64,000 nt of DNA from Pseudomonas chlororaphis (GCF_000783395.1 NZ_JSFK01000024.1:1-64000); one strand, 5' to 3'; positions 9,016-17,793 are shown, counted from the stretch's first letter. The notes: generated from the letters alone by a model not told the origin. Program-made: numbers and translations.

Positions 9016-9411
9016 ATGGGCTGTCCGCAAGTCTGTGCCACGGCCACGTTGCAATGCAGCTTCGGCGCCGCGCCGTCGATGCTCAATGTGTTGCCGGTGA
9101 ATCGCACGCTGACCGGCGGGATGCCGGCGGCGAACATCATGGATCACATCCCGCTGGTGAATATCCTGCCGTTCGGGGTGTGCATGAGCATGGCCAATCC
9201 GATGGTCGCCGCCGCAACTGCCGCCGCGTTGGGGGTGTTGACGCCGATGCCTTGTATTCCCGCGACGGCCACACCGTGGATTCCCGGTGGCGCGCCGACG
9301 TTGTTACTGGGCGGGATGCCGGCGATCGACGCCAACAGCACGTTGATGTGTAATTGGGCGGGGGTGATCAAGATTGTCGTGCCGGGGCAGATGCAGATGC
9401 TGATTCCCTGA
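9016..9411 (+). CDS. DUF4280 PAAR-like protein, putative T6SS spike tip
   Basis: 131 residues from the ATG at 9016, which has AAAAGGAG upstream. The product is rich in Gly, Pro and Met with short beta turns (NVLPVNRTLTGGMPAANIMD, then ILPFGVCMSMANP, then LLLGGMPAIDANSTLMCNWA). This pattern and the Cys positions are those of DUF4280, a PAAR-like family thought to sharpen the VgrG tip and carry effectors. It stands on the opposite strand to the nearby vgrG operon, but its position next to the T6SS locus supports the assignment. There is no fused toxin domain. Confidence 0.85.
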   Translation: MGCPQVCATATLQCSFGAAPSMLNVLPVNRTLTGGMPAANIMDHIPLVNILPFGVCMSMANPMVAAATAAALGVLTPMPCIPATATPWIPGGAPTLLLGGMPAIDANSTLMCNWAGVIKIVVPGQMQMLIP

Positions 9412-9436
9412 GTTTTTTACTTGGCGTGAAATCCAA

Positions 9437-9614
9437 ACCCCTCACCCCAGCCCTCTCCCAGGGGAGAGGGAGCCGATTGGGGGATATTGATTAGCTCCGC
9501 CGACGTGAAAGTCTAGCTGTGAATCCATAATCGACTCGGTCTTGCAGGTCGATGTATGAAGCAAGACAGCTCGGTCGGTTCCCTCTCCCTCTGGGAGAGG
9601 GCTAGGGTGAGGGG
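9437..9614. repeat. CCCTCACC-type inverted repeat element
   Basis: The left end is CCCCTCACCCCAGCCCTCTC and the right end is its inverse (GAGAGGGCTAGGGTGAGGGG). The middle of about 100 bases includes GACTCGGTCTTGCAGGTCGA and is non-coding. Related copies are at 53777-53928 and 59056-59378. It lies between the convergent DUF4280 and MORN-repeat genes. Confidence 0.88.
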
Positions 9615-9626
9615 CTTTTCAGGGGC

Positions 9627-10169
9627 TCAAGCCTGCTGCGGATCCGCCCACTGCCGATACCACCAGCGCACCCGAGAAATCGGCTTGCCATCTGCACCCA
9701 GCGGCCGTCCATCTTCGGCAAACCCTTGCTCTGGCTCCAGCAATTGCCCGTTCACATAGCGCGCTTCCACCGCCGGTTTGCCATTCGGATGAAAGCGCTG
9801 ATAACGCCCCTCACGCACGCCATCGCGATAGAACTCAGCCTCAGCCACCTGGCCATCAGGAAAATAGTTGAACGCCTCGCCATGCAACAAACCGCGCCGA
9901 TACGTCGCTTTACGTTGCAGAAAACCCTCGGGCGCATAAAAACTGGCAACGCCCTGCAACTTGTCGCGCACAAACGGCATCTGCGCCGAGACCTTGCCAT
10001 TGGGGTGATAGAGCAGCGATGTGCCTTGCAGTTCACCCTGGCTGTAATGCAGATCCGCCTGTTTGCGCCCGTCATCCTTGATGTTCAGCGGGCCATCAAG
10101 CTGACCGTCCTGCAGGCGCCCCTTGAGCTGCTTGTCATCCTGCTGCAGATCCAGCGGTGTGATCGCCAT
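9627..10169 (-). CDS. MORN-repeat (YwqK antitoxin-like) protein at the end of the vgrG operon
   Basis: 180 residues made of about six repeats of roughly 20 residues with the pattern 'G-x-x-x-G-x-x-x-x-Y-x-x-x-G-x-x' (LLYHPNGKVSAQMPF, FYAPEGFLQRKATYRRGLLHG, FNYFPDGQVAEAEFYRDG, RFHPNGKPAVEARYVNGQ). This MORN-like pattern matches proteins named YwqK-family antitoxins. It starts 12 bases after vgrG and is probably co-translated. In other genomes such proteins accompany toxin or T6SS genes, so an immunity or adaptor role is plausible but unproved. Confidence 0.75.
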   Translation of the reverse strand: MAITPLDLQQDDKQLKGRLQDGQLDGPLNIKDDGRKQADLHYSQGELQGTSLLYHPNGKVSAQMPFVRDKLQGVASFYAPEGFLQRKATYRRGLLHGEAFNYFPDGQVAEAEFYRDGVREGRYQRFHPNGKPAVEARYVNGQLLEPEQGFAEDGRPLGADGKPISRVRWWYRQWADPQQA

Positions 10170-10181
10170 GGTTTCTCCTGG

Positions 10182-12191
10182 TCAGTTGACCTGCACCAGG
10201 CCGCCCTTGATGGTCAGCATGCCGCCGCCGTCCACGGTCTGTGAGGCTGCGCCCTTGTTGGTCAGACTGATCCCGGCGTCGTTGGTCAACGTCGTCCCGG
10301 CCTTGTTGTCCAGTGAAGTACCGGCCTGATTGGTCAGCGCGGTGCCAGCCTTGTGCGTGATCGAGGTGCTGGCCGAGGTTGCCAGATCAGCGCCGCTCTT
10401 GACCGTGAAGCTGCCGCCACTTTGCAGGGTGAGGGTGCCGCTGACTTTGATCGTCAGGTTGCCATCTACGGTCAGGCTGTAATCGCCGGTGACCTTGTCG
10501 GTGTAGTTGCCGCCGGTGCTGTGGTCCTGATCAGCGCCGACCTTCACCGTGCGGCTGTCCTTCACATCGAGGCTGTCGCTACCGGTCTGGATCGTGACGC
10601 TGCGTTTGCCTTTTTCCAGGGTCACCGTCTCGTCGCCGTCCTTCACCGTGCGGGTGCGCGCGTTCTGCACGGTGAGGGTTTCGTCGTGGCCGACGGTGGC
10701 AGTGGTGTCGTTGAGAACGTTGATGTTGAAATCCTTCTGCGCCTGCAAGAACACTTCTTCAGCGTCTTTCTTGTCCTCGAAGCGCAGTTCGTTGAAACCG
10801 CCGCCGCCCTTGGACGATTGGGTCTTGATCCCCGATTGTGTTTGATTGGCCGGCAAGGCATAGGGCAGGGCGTTGTCGCCGTTGTACACGCAACCGGTCA
10901 CCAGTGGTCGATCCGGATCACCATCGATAAACGTCACAATGACTTCCTGGCCGATGCGCGGGATGAACTGCATGCCGAAGCCCTTGCCACTCCACGGCAA
11001 CACCACGCGCACCCAACAGGAACTGGTTTCATCGTTCTTGCCATCGCGATCCCAGGGGAACTGCAACTTGATCCGGCCGTACTCGTCGGTCCAGATTTCC
11101 TCACCGGACTTGCCCACGACAATGGCCGTCTGCGGATGCATGCGCGGCTTTGGCGTCACACGTTGCGGACGAAACGGCGTGGCTTTGGGGATCGCTTCGA
11201 AGCGGTTGCGATAGCTTTCGTGGCTGACGTCATGGGTGACCCGCGTGACGACCCAATCGATGTTCAGACTGGCATCGTCGTGCCCTTCGAGGGTGAACCA
11301 GTGCCCCGGAATCAGCCAACGGCAGTCGCTTTCGCCGACAAAACGTTTCTCCTCGCTGCGCAAGCCGTCAACCCGTTGCTTGGTCAGCGCATCACCGCGC
11401 GCCTTGGCGTTGTAGCCGCCCGGGTGCGCATAGATCGAAAGCGGCCCGGCCACGGCTTCCGCCTGTTCATACAGTGAAGTCGTTGGCGTCGTGAACTCGT
11501 AGTCCGTCGCCCGATACACCCCGGACACGGCTTGTAAACAGACTTGGCCGGAACGGATGCCGTGCAACTCACGTTCGCCCAAGCCCTGGCCCAGGTACTT
11601 GACGGTCGGCCCGTTGGGGATCTGTACGAAGGCGTCGTTACTGTCGCCGAGCACCAGCGTGTGCTTGCCTTCGTCGTGGGTGAAGAACCAGAAGATACCT
11701 TCCTCTTCCAGTAGCCGCGAAACAAAAGCGAAATCGCTTTCGCCGTACTGCACGCAGTATTCACGAGGCGTGTAGCTGCCGGTCAGCGAGAGTTTGAAAT
11801 CGGTGAAGCCGTGAGCCTTGAAAATCGTCGTGACGATGTCCGACGTGGCGAGGTTCTGGAACACGCGGTTGTTGCTCGCGAGGGTCAGCCACCAGAGCCA
11901 CGGCCTGAGGACAAGTTGATAACGCTCGGCGGTGGCGTCGGCAGGCAACTGGCGGATCTCGGCGACCAGCGCGTCGAACGGGCGCAGTTGGGCATCGTTG
12001 TGAAACGTCGTGGTGACGTGTGTGGCGACGGCACTGGTCAGGGTCAGGGACGCCCCGTCATTGAGGCCACCGAGGGTTTGCGAACCGAGTGCATTGAGGG
12101 CTTCTTCACCGGATAGCGATTCGGGATAAAGCGCCGACAATGAAGTCGCGGAGAGGGACAGGCTGGTGTTGCTGTCGGTGGCGCGGGGCAT
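10182..12191 (-). CDS. vgrG: Type VI secretion spike protein VgrG (TssI)
   Basis: 669 residues. Residues about 1-330 match the gp27-like hub (REYCVQYGESDFAFVSRLLE, LVLGDSN). Residues 350-470 match the gp5 OB-fold, with the hallmark EIWTDEYGRIKLQFPWDRDG, the segment WVRVVLPWSGKGFGM and PRIGQEVIVTFIDGDPDRP. The rest is a beta-helix needle of short repeats (LTNQAGTSLDNKAGTTLTND). There is no fused catalytic domain, so cargo must be separate. It is the fourth gene after tssH, 15 bases behind the 124-residue gene. The N-terminus has an unusual Ser/Leu-rich extension of about 45 residues before the usual VgrG beginning. Confidence 0.97.
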   Translation of the reverse strand: MPRATDSNTSLSLSATSLSALYPESLSGEEALNALGSQTLGGLNDGASLTLTSAVATHVTTTFHNDAQLRPFDALVAEIRQLPADATAERYQLVLRPWLWWLTLASNNRVFQNLATSDIVTTIFKAHGFTDFKLSLTGSYTPREYCVQYGESDFAFVSRLLEEEGIFWFFTHDEGKHTLVLGDSNDAFVQIPNGPTVKYLGQGLGERELHGIRSGQVCLQAVSGVYRATDYEFTTPTTSLYEQAEAVAGPLSIYAHPGGYNAKARGDALTKQRVDGLRSEEKRFVGESDCRWLIPGHWFTLEGHDDASLNIDWVVTRVTHDVSHESYRNRFEAIPKATPFRPQRVTPKPRMHPQTAIVVGKSGEEIWTDEYGRIKLQFPWDRDGKNDETSSCWVRVVLPWSGKGFGMQFIPRIGQEVIVTFIDGDPDRPLVTGCVYNGDNALPYALPANQTQSGIKTQSSKGGGGFNELRFEDKKDAEEVFLQAQKDFNINVLNDTTATVGHDETLTVQNARTRTVKDGDETVTLEKGKRSVTIQTGSDSLDVKDSRTVKVGADQDHSTGGNYTDKVTGDYSLTVDGNLTIKVSGTLTLQSGGSFTVKSGADLATSASTSITHKAGTALTNQAGTSLDNKAGTTLTNDAGISLTNKGAASQTVDGGGMLTIKGGLVQVN

Positions 12192-12206
12192 CCGTATCGC
12201 CTCGAA

Positions 12207-12581
12207 TCAGGAATGGGCAAAAACAAGTGTTGAAGACGCGACACCGTGCTGGACTTTTATGACCTGCATGGGCGTGCCATCTGGGCAGCACCAGCCATTG
12301 AGCGATTCGGGAATCTTCTTCAGGTACTTTTTTTTGACACTGACAAAAACCATGACTCGGTCACGGCTGTCGGTCTGCGCACGGATAACGCTGGAGGTAA
12401 ACACCCAGTTTTGCTTTTGGCTCTGCCTGGAGGGCAGGGCATTGTTCGGTTGATGGGGAATCTCGCGGACATTGAGTCGGCCGATTTCACTGGCATTGCA
12501 AGCAACTATCAATGTAACCGAGCGTTCCGGCGGACTCAGTCTGACTTCGTTTTCAAGGGTTGGAAAAATATCGAATGGCAT
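12207..12581 (-). CDS. Hypothetical protein between nuclease and vgrG, candidate immunity/adaptor
   Basis: 124 residues from the ATG at 12581, with GAGGTG just upstream; the reading frame also has an earlier GTG at 12587. It is a small soluble basic protein (MPFDIFPTLENEVRLSPPER, ending VQHGVASSTLVFAHS) with no signal, membrane segment or family I recognise. It begins 7 bases after the stop of the nuclease gene, so translation is probably coupled, as often seen for toxin-immunity pairs. An alternative is an adaptor that loads the nuclease on VgrG. No sequence evidence decides between them. Confidence 0.6.
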   Translation of the reverse strand: MPFDIFPTLENEVRLSPPERSVTLIVACNASEIGRLNVREIPHQPNNALPSRQSQKQNWVFTSSVIRAQTDSRDRVMVFVSVKKKYLKKIPESLNGWCCPDGTPMQVIKVQHGVASSTLVFAHS

Positions 12582-12588
12582 AGTCACC

Positions 12589-13221
12589 TCACGACGCCCA
12601 GCAGTTCAGTGCGACATGCTTGGGACTGCCTTCATGGAATTTGTACACACCGTTGAGAATGTAAAGTGGCCCGGTATTCCAGCCTTCGCCATGCTCGGTC
12701 AACACTCGATAAATGATCGGGTAATTCAACTTGCCCGGCGATTCCGCATAGAAAAAATCTACTCGCAGGGATTCCGGACACGGCAGCGGGCAGTAGGGAT
12801 TGTTGGCCGCACCGGACGTCGATCCGCCGGGCGCCACTTGCGCGACCAGATAGCGTGCGGTGTCGTATTGCGCCGTGACCTGATAAACAAATTCGATCCC
12901 CGGGTTCTTCTTTACATGGTCATAAACCATCGCTTCGTATTCGTACATGATCGGGTGGTTGCTGCCTTCGGTCAGCGTTACCAGGTTGCGAAGATCGGTT
13001 CCACTGCCACCCAATTTGTTGCCGATAAGATGGCCGCGCTGATGATGTTCCGGGCAAGTACCGGAGACGAAGCCCGGTGGACGTAACGACTGATCAGGGC
13101 CCGAACCGCCGGTCATGTTGGTCGACGTCAAAATGGCCTTTGCGTAAAGCGGAACGGTGACGTTGGCGCCGTTTACGCTGACCGTGGTGGATTTGTATTC
13201 AGGATTGAGTGGCATGGGCAT
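12589..13221 (-). CDS. DNA/RNA non-specific endonuclease (His-Me finger), putative T6SS effector
   Basis: 210 residues. The region at residues 56-82 reads CPEHHQRGHLIGNKLGGSGT and DLRNLVTL. It holds the catalytic-type RGH (His64) and the metal-ligand asparagines (Asn68, Asn79) of the DNA/RNA non-specific endonuclease fold (Endonuclea_NS_2-like). There is no signal peptide. Cysteines at about 56, 142 and 146 could stabilise it. Its position among T6SS genes, with a tiny coupled downstream gene, suggests an antibacterial nuclease delivered by the adjacent VgrG. The RBS AGGACA precedes the ATG at 13221. Toxicity is inferred. Confidence 0.8.
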   Translation of the reverse strand: MPMPLNPEYKSTTVSVNGANVTVPLYAKAILTSTNMTGGSGPDQSLRPPGFVSGTCPEHHQRGHLIGNKLGGSGTDLRNLVTLTEGSNHPIMYEYEAMVYDHVKKNPGIEFVYQVTAQYDTARYLVAQVAPGGSTSGAANNPYCPLPCPESLRVDFFYAESPGKLNYPIIYRVLTEHGEGWNTGPLYILNGVYKFHEGSPKHVALNCWAS

Positions 13222-13250
13222 TGTCCTGTTGGCGGCAGATTCTCGACGCG

Positions 13251-14189
13251 TTACCAGTAAGCTTCCCGCTCAAGTGCCGTGAGATCGCTGCATTCATTAT
13301 TGGCTTCTCCATTGAACAGGGCCTTGCCAAACTCGCGGGTGCTGGCCTGCAATTGCGGAATATTTTTCGGCCGACTGCCTTTCCCGACCGCTTTTACTCG
13401 TTGGTCATTGCGCGGCATGGAAACCCGTACGTCATGAACCCTGAGCATCCACGCTCTGAAATGGAGCAACCAGGCGTTGCAATAGAGACAGGTGTTTTTC
13501 AAGCCACCCAGTGCCACCCTGTCTGGCCCGGTCATAGCGTTCTTTTCATAGGCACTGGCCAATATCCAGGAGAGCTTCAGTTCGGCGTGTGCCGCTGAGC
13601 CGTCAAGAATCAGATTGACTTCATGGGTATTGGAGTAATTGCCGGCATAGTTGAATGAGGTCGCGGTGGGTTTGGTCAGCCCAGTGATTTTTTTCGTGAC
13701 GCCGAGAAATTTCCTGAAGAACCACATTTGCGGGTTTGGCACTGTCGGCAGTTTTGTCGCCTCGACCATGTTTTTTATCTCCTGACATTCCAGAAGTGTC
13801 AGGGGAGGGAGCAAAGTCAGGCTCTCATGCGCGTAACCCAGTGTGATGTTTTCAGTTGGGCTGAACTGATGCTGAATACCCTTGCCGAGTTTTTCCGAGC
13901 GTTCCGAAGGGGACATCATCAGGATCCGATAGCAATACCTGAGCAAACGGATAAGTGACGCGTGATTGGAAACACCAAACGCCATGAACAGATGCGCGAT
14001 ACCCTCGTGTTCTGCGTAGTTGCCCGCGAAGAACAATCCGTCTTTGATCTGCATGCATTGCACTTCCTGGGTTTCCGGCCCACGTGTGCTTTTCGATATC
14101 TCTTCGTTCCAGTTCATATAAGAGACGGCACGACAGATGACCGTAGAGAAAAGTGCAAGATCCTCCGGGGCATACGCTGGAATCGGCAT
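13251..14189 (-). CDS. Deaminase-like protein with HAE and CxxC motifs, candidate T6SS effector
   Basis: 312 residues from the ATG at 14189, preceded by GGGAG; a TTG 6 bases upstream is less likely. The C-terminal third has the order beta strands (HEVNLILDG), HAELKLSWIL with His201 and Glu203, then strand VALGG and KNTCLYCNAWLL with Cys234 and Cys237. HxE followed about 30 residues later by CxxC is the zinc/proton-donor layout of the cytidine-deaminase superfamily, and the GGLKxxCxxC pattern recalls OTT_1508-like deaminases. Residues 1-180 show no recognised domain and could be a delivery region. It is 35 bases downstream of tssH and in the same operon. The gene appears less GC-rich than its tss neighbours, which suggests acquisition. 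The deaminase assignment is a motif-level inference. Confidence 0.6.
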   Translation of the reverse strand: MPIPAYAPEDLALFSTVICRAVSYMNWNEEISKSTRGPETQEVQCMQIKDGLFFAGNYAEHEGIAHLFMAFGVSNHASLIRLLRYCYRILMMSPSERSEKLGKGIQHQFSPTENITLGYAHESLTLLPPLTLLECQEIKNMVEATKLPTVPNPQMWFFRKFLGVTKKITGLTKPTATSFNYAGNYSNTHEVNLILDGSAAHAELKLSWILASAYEKNAMTGPDRVALGGLKNTCLYCNAWLLHFRAWMLRVHDVRVSMPRNDQRVKAVGKGSRPKNIPQLQASTREFGKALFNGEANNECSDLTALEREAYW

Positions 14190-14224
14190 TTTCAAACTCC
14201 CTGTTCAATGTTCAGACGCGTCAG

Positions 14225-16765
14225 TTACTCCAACACCCACTCCGCCAGCTTCCCGGTTACTTGCGTCATCAATACATTCTCGACATCCCGTGCACCGGCC
14301 GCGCTGCACTTGGCGAGCACCGCTTTGACAATTCCCGAGTCGAACTCGAACGGCTTGCCGGTCGCCGCTTTGTAGCGACCCCGTAATTTCTCCAGCTTGG
14401 CCAGCACAATCCCTTCCAGCGTCGCCTCATCCAGCGGTCGATACGCAACCACGGTCATGCGCGCCAGAAATGCCGGGCGGAAGGCTTGCAGGAGAACTTT
14501 ATGCAGGGCTTCGTTGAAGGCGTCAGAACCGAGTTGCGCGACGGGGGTGTCGAGCAGCAGCTCAGCGCCGACGTTGCTGGTGGCCAACATCACGGTGTTC
14601 TTGAAGTCCACCACCAACCCGGTGCCGTCCTCCATCAAGCCTTTATCGAAGACGTTGTAGAACGCCTCGAGCACATCCGGATGCGCCTTTTCGATCTCAT
14701 CCAGCAACACCACCGAATACGGTTTGCGCCGCACCGCCTCGGTCAGTACGCCGCCGCTGCCATAACCGACATAACCCGGTGGTGCGCCTTTGAGTTGGCT
14801 GACGGTGTGAGCTTCCTGATATTCCGAAAGATTGATGCTGATCAGGTTGCGTTCACCGCCGTACAACGCATCGGCCAGGGCATAAGCGGTTTCGGTTTTG
14901 CCCACGCCCGTGGGGCCGACCAACAGGAACACACCGACTGGTTTGTGCGGGTCGGTGAGTCCGGCGCGGTAGGCCTGCAAGCGTTGTGCGATGGTATTGA
15001 GCGCGGTGCTCTGGCCCATCACCCGTTGGCCCATGCGCGTGCCGAGGGTGCGCACGGCGTGGGCTTCGTCGGCGAGCATTTTGCCGACGGGGATACCGGT
15101 CCAGCCGGCGATTACCGCAGCAACGGTTTTGGTGTCGACCTGTTCGGGCACCAGCGGATCGTCCTGGCGGATGGCGTCCAGCCCGGCCTCAAGGCGCAAT
15201 AGTTCTGCAGCCAAGTGATCGATACGACTGTCGGTGGCTTCATCGGGTTTGTCGCTGTCGGCGCGCTCGCTCAAGGCCAATAACTCACGACGGGTATCGA
15301 GCAGCTCGCGCACCGCGACGCGTTCCTCGCCCCAGCGGGTTTCCAGTTCGCGGATGGCCTGCACATTTACGCTGGATTCAGTTTCCAGCAGGGTGATGCG
15401 TTCGCGGTGATCCAGCCCTGTGGCCTGTTCGCGGCGCAGGCGCTCGACTTCATCCTTGAGGCTGTTCTGCCGATGACGCAGGCTTTCCAGCGGCGGCGGC
15501 ACGTCGTGCTGACCAAGTGCGACCCTGGCGCACGCCGTGTCGAGCACGCTGATGGCTTTGTCCGGTAATTGGCGGCCGGAAATGTAGCGGTGCGAGAGCT
15601 TCACCGCTTCATGAATAGCGGCATCGAGCACCTGTACGCCGTGGTGCTGTTCAAGTTTGGCGGCCACACCGCGAAGCATTTCCACGGCAGTGATTTCATC
15701 CGGCTCTTCAACCTGCACCAGTTGAAAGCGACGGGCGAGGGCCGGGTCTTTCTCGAAGTATTTTTTGTATTCCATCCACGTCGTGGCAGCGAGGGTGCGC
15801 AGTTCGCCCCGCGCCAGCGCCGGTTTCAGCAGGTTGGCCGCATCGCTGCCACCCTCGGCGCCGCCAGCACCGATCAGGGTGTGGGCTTCGTCGATAAACA
15901 GAATGATTGGCTTGTCAGCATTGCGCACCGCGTCGATCACGCCTTTCAAACGCTGCTCGAATTCACCTTTGACCCCGGCGCCGGCCTGCAGCAGACCGAG
16001 GTCAAGCACGCGCAAACTGACCTCTTGCAACGACGGCGGTACATCACCGGCGGCAATGCGCAGGGCCAGGCCTTCGACCACGGCGGTTTTACCCACGCCC
16101 GGTGCACCCACCAGAATCGGATTGTTTTGCCGACGGCGCAGCAGAATGTCGATGCACTGGCGAATCTCGCCGTCGCGGCCAACGATCGGATCAATGCGCC
16201 CGGCATGAGCGTCGGCCGTCAGATCCTGGGTGTATTGATCGAGCACCGAGTCCTGCCGCGGTGCAGGATTGGCCGATGAACCCTTACGCGCACCGACATG
16301 TTCACGAGAGTTTTCCGTCCACTCCAGCAGGTTCGCGCGCAGCGCTTCTTTGGGAATCCGCAGCAACGACGAGGCACTGTTGAGCAGCAGACTGCGGCGC
16401 TCATCGCGATCAACCAACGCCAACAACAGCAAGCCGGAACGAATGCTGTCGAGCCCCAACACACTGGCCTGCACCACCGCATCTTCGAGCAAGCCGAGGG
16501 TGTGCGACGACAGTGCCGGTGTGCGCGTACTGCCAGCCTTGAACAGGTCCAGTGCCTTGTTGATCTCGGCCGTCAGCGCATCACGTTCGAGGCCGAAACG
16601 CGGCAGCAGAAAAGCCAAATCGCCACCCTCGATATCGAGCAGTTCCAGCAACAGGTGTTCGATCTCGACAAAGTGATGTCCGCGCTGCAAGCAGCGCTGC
16701 GCGGCGCGTTCGAGGGCGCGGCGGTTGTCCGGGTTGAGGCGTCCGATCAGGCTGGCCAGTTCCAT
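14225..16765 (-). CDS. tssH: T6SS ATPase TssH (ClpV)
   Basis: 846 residues of a double AAA+ Clp protein. The N-terminal ClpN domain (about 1-150) is followed by the first ATPase with Walker A GAPGVGKT near 220 and a Walker B LFIDEAHTLIG. A helical middle domain comes next, then the second ATPase with GPTGVGKTETAYALAD near 600 and VVLLDEIEKAHPD. ClpV disassembles the contracted TssB/TssC sheath for reuse. It begins 2 bases after tssG ends. It is the last core gene before the cargo genes. Confidence 0.98.
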   Translation of the reverse strand: MELASLIGRLNPDNRRALERAAQRCLQRGHHFVEIEHLLLELLDIEGGDLAFLLPRFGLERDALTAEINKALDLFKAGSTRTPALSSHTLGLLEDAVVQASVLGLDSIRSGLLLLALVDRDERRSLLLNSASSLLRIPKEALRANLLEWTENSREHVGARKGSSANPAPRQDSVLDQYTQDLTADAHAGRIDPIVGRDGEIRQCIDILLRRRQNNPILVGAPGVGKTAVVEGLALRIAAGDVPPSLQEVSLRVLDLGLLQAGAGVKGEFEQRLKGVIDAVRNADKPIILFIDEAHTLIGAGGAEGGSDAANLLKPALARGELRTLAATTWMEYKKYFEKDPALARRFQLVQVEEPDEITAVEMLRGVAAKLEQHHGVQVLDAAIHEAVKLSHRYISGRQLPDKAISVLDTACARVALGQHDVPPPLESLRHRQNSLKDEVERLRREQATGLDHRERITLLETESSVNVQAIRELETRWGEERVAVRELLDTRRELLALSERADSDKPDEATDSRIDHLAAELLRLEAGLDAIRQDDPLVPEQVDTKTVAAVIAGWTGIPVGKMLADEAHAVRTLGTRMGQRVMGQSTALNTIAQRLQAYRAGLTDPHKPVGVFLLVGPTGVGKTETAYALADALYGGERNLISINLSEYQEAHTVSQLKGAPPGYVGYGSGGVLTEAVRRKPYSVVLLDEIEKAHPDVLEAFYNVFDKGLMEDGTGLVVDFKNTVMLATSNVGAELLLDTPVAQLGSDAFNEALHKVLLQAFRPAFLARMTVVAYRPLDEATLEGIVLAKLEKLRGRYKAATGKPFEFDSGIVKAVLAKCSAAGARDVENVLMTQVTGKLAEWVLE

Positions 16766-16767
16766 GT

Positions 16768-17793
16768 TCAGGTGATCTCCAGCTGACGAAGGCGGGTTTC
16801 GATCGTTTGCACGGTGAGGCTGGCCTGACGCTGCAAACCGCCGTTCCAGCTGACCAGGGCCGGCGCTTGTCGACTGAGTTTCATCGGCACGGCACCGCGG
16901 ACCCGCAGCACCAGTTTGATGTCCAGATCCGGGCCGAAATACAGTGCCGCGAGGCTGGCCAGTGCCGGGTGCGCTTCGCCATCCGGCAAGAAGCGTGCGG
17001 CCTGGGCCGACGGCAACGGTCCGAGGATCAGGCGAATGCCGGCATGTTCATCCCAGACCCGTGTGCCGGCCACGGCGCTGCGACCCAGTTGCAGGTTGCG
17101 CCCGCCGGTTTTCATCACACTGCGGCTGGCGGCGGGAATAAGGCGCCAGGCCCCTTCATAAGCGCTCAACTCGACGGGCACGGCGAACTGCTCGCGGACA
17201 ATCGCGGCGAACCCGGCCAGCGACCGGCGGCCGTCAGCAAACAGCGCGGTGCACGCCAATACCGCGCAATCGGGCACCGCCTGACGTTCCTGCAAAGCCT
17301 TGGGCAGCAAACCGGTCAGCGCGCGCAATTGCGCCTGCACCGGTGATGCCCCCGGTGTGACGAAGCCCAGCGCCACTCGGTGCTTGCGCATCACTTTGTA
17401 GAGCAGGCTGAGCAAGCGATGCTGGAACAGATCGAGAAACGCCGCCGGTGCATGATCCTTGGCCCGCGCCCGTTGTTGCAGCCAGTCCTGATAAGCGTAG
17501 GGGAGTGGGCCGTCAGGGCCGCCGAGGCCGAATATCGGCGTGTCGATCGTCAGCGGCTCGCCCGGTTCTTCGCGCAAGGCTTCGAGCTGGCTGATGGCAA
17601 ACATCGGCGTTAGTGGTCCGCGCAGTTTCACCGCTTCGGCCTGAGGCGAGGTGCCGCTGCCGAGGGGTTCGGCCTGAGGTTGCTCGCGTTCCAGCACCAG
17701 CAACGCCTGCAACAACTCGAACGCCTGCGGATCGCGGCGCAGACGTTGGCTCAGCGTCAGAGCGACAGCGGCATGCCGGCTTGGGGTTGCCAT
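16768..17793 (-). CDS. tssG: T6SS baseplate protein TssG
   Basis: 341 residues beginning with a helical N-terminus that carries RDPQAFELLQALLVLEREQP, the usual TssG start. Other TssG features are DTPIFGLGGPDGPLP, then FLDLFQHRLLSLLYK and a C-terminal LVSWNGGL. TssG forms the baseplate wedge with TssF, TssE and TssK. The ATG at 17793 lies within tssF (37-base overlap), which points to translational coupling. Confidence 0.96.
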   Translation of the reverse strand: MATPSRHAAVALTLSQRLRRDPQAFELLQALLVLEREQPQAEPLGSGTSPQAEAVKLRGPLTPMFAISQLEALREEPGEPLTIDTPIFGLGGPDGPLPYAYQDWLQQRARAKDHAPAAFLDLFQHRLLSLLYKVMRKHRVALGFVTPGASPVQAQLRALTGLLPKALQERQAVPDCAVLACTALFADGRRSLAGFAAIVREQFAVPVELSAYEGAWRLIPAASRSVMKTGGRNLQLGRSAVAGTRVWDEHAGIRLILGPLPSAQAARFLPDGEAHPALASLAALYFGPDLDIKLVLRVRGAVPMKLSRQAPALVSWNGGLQRQASLTVQTIETRLRQLEIT

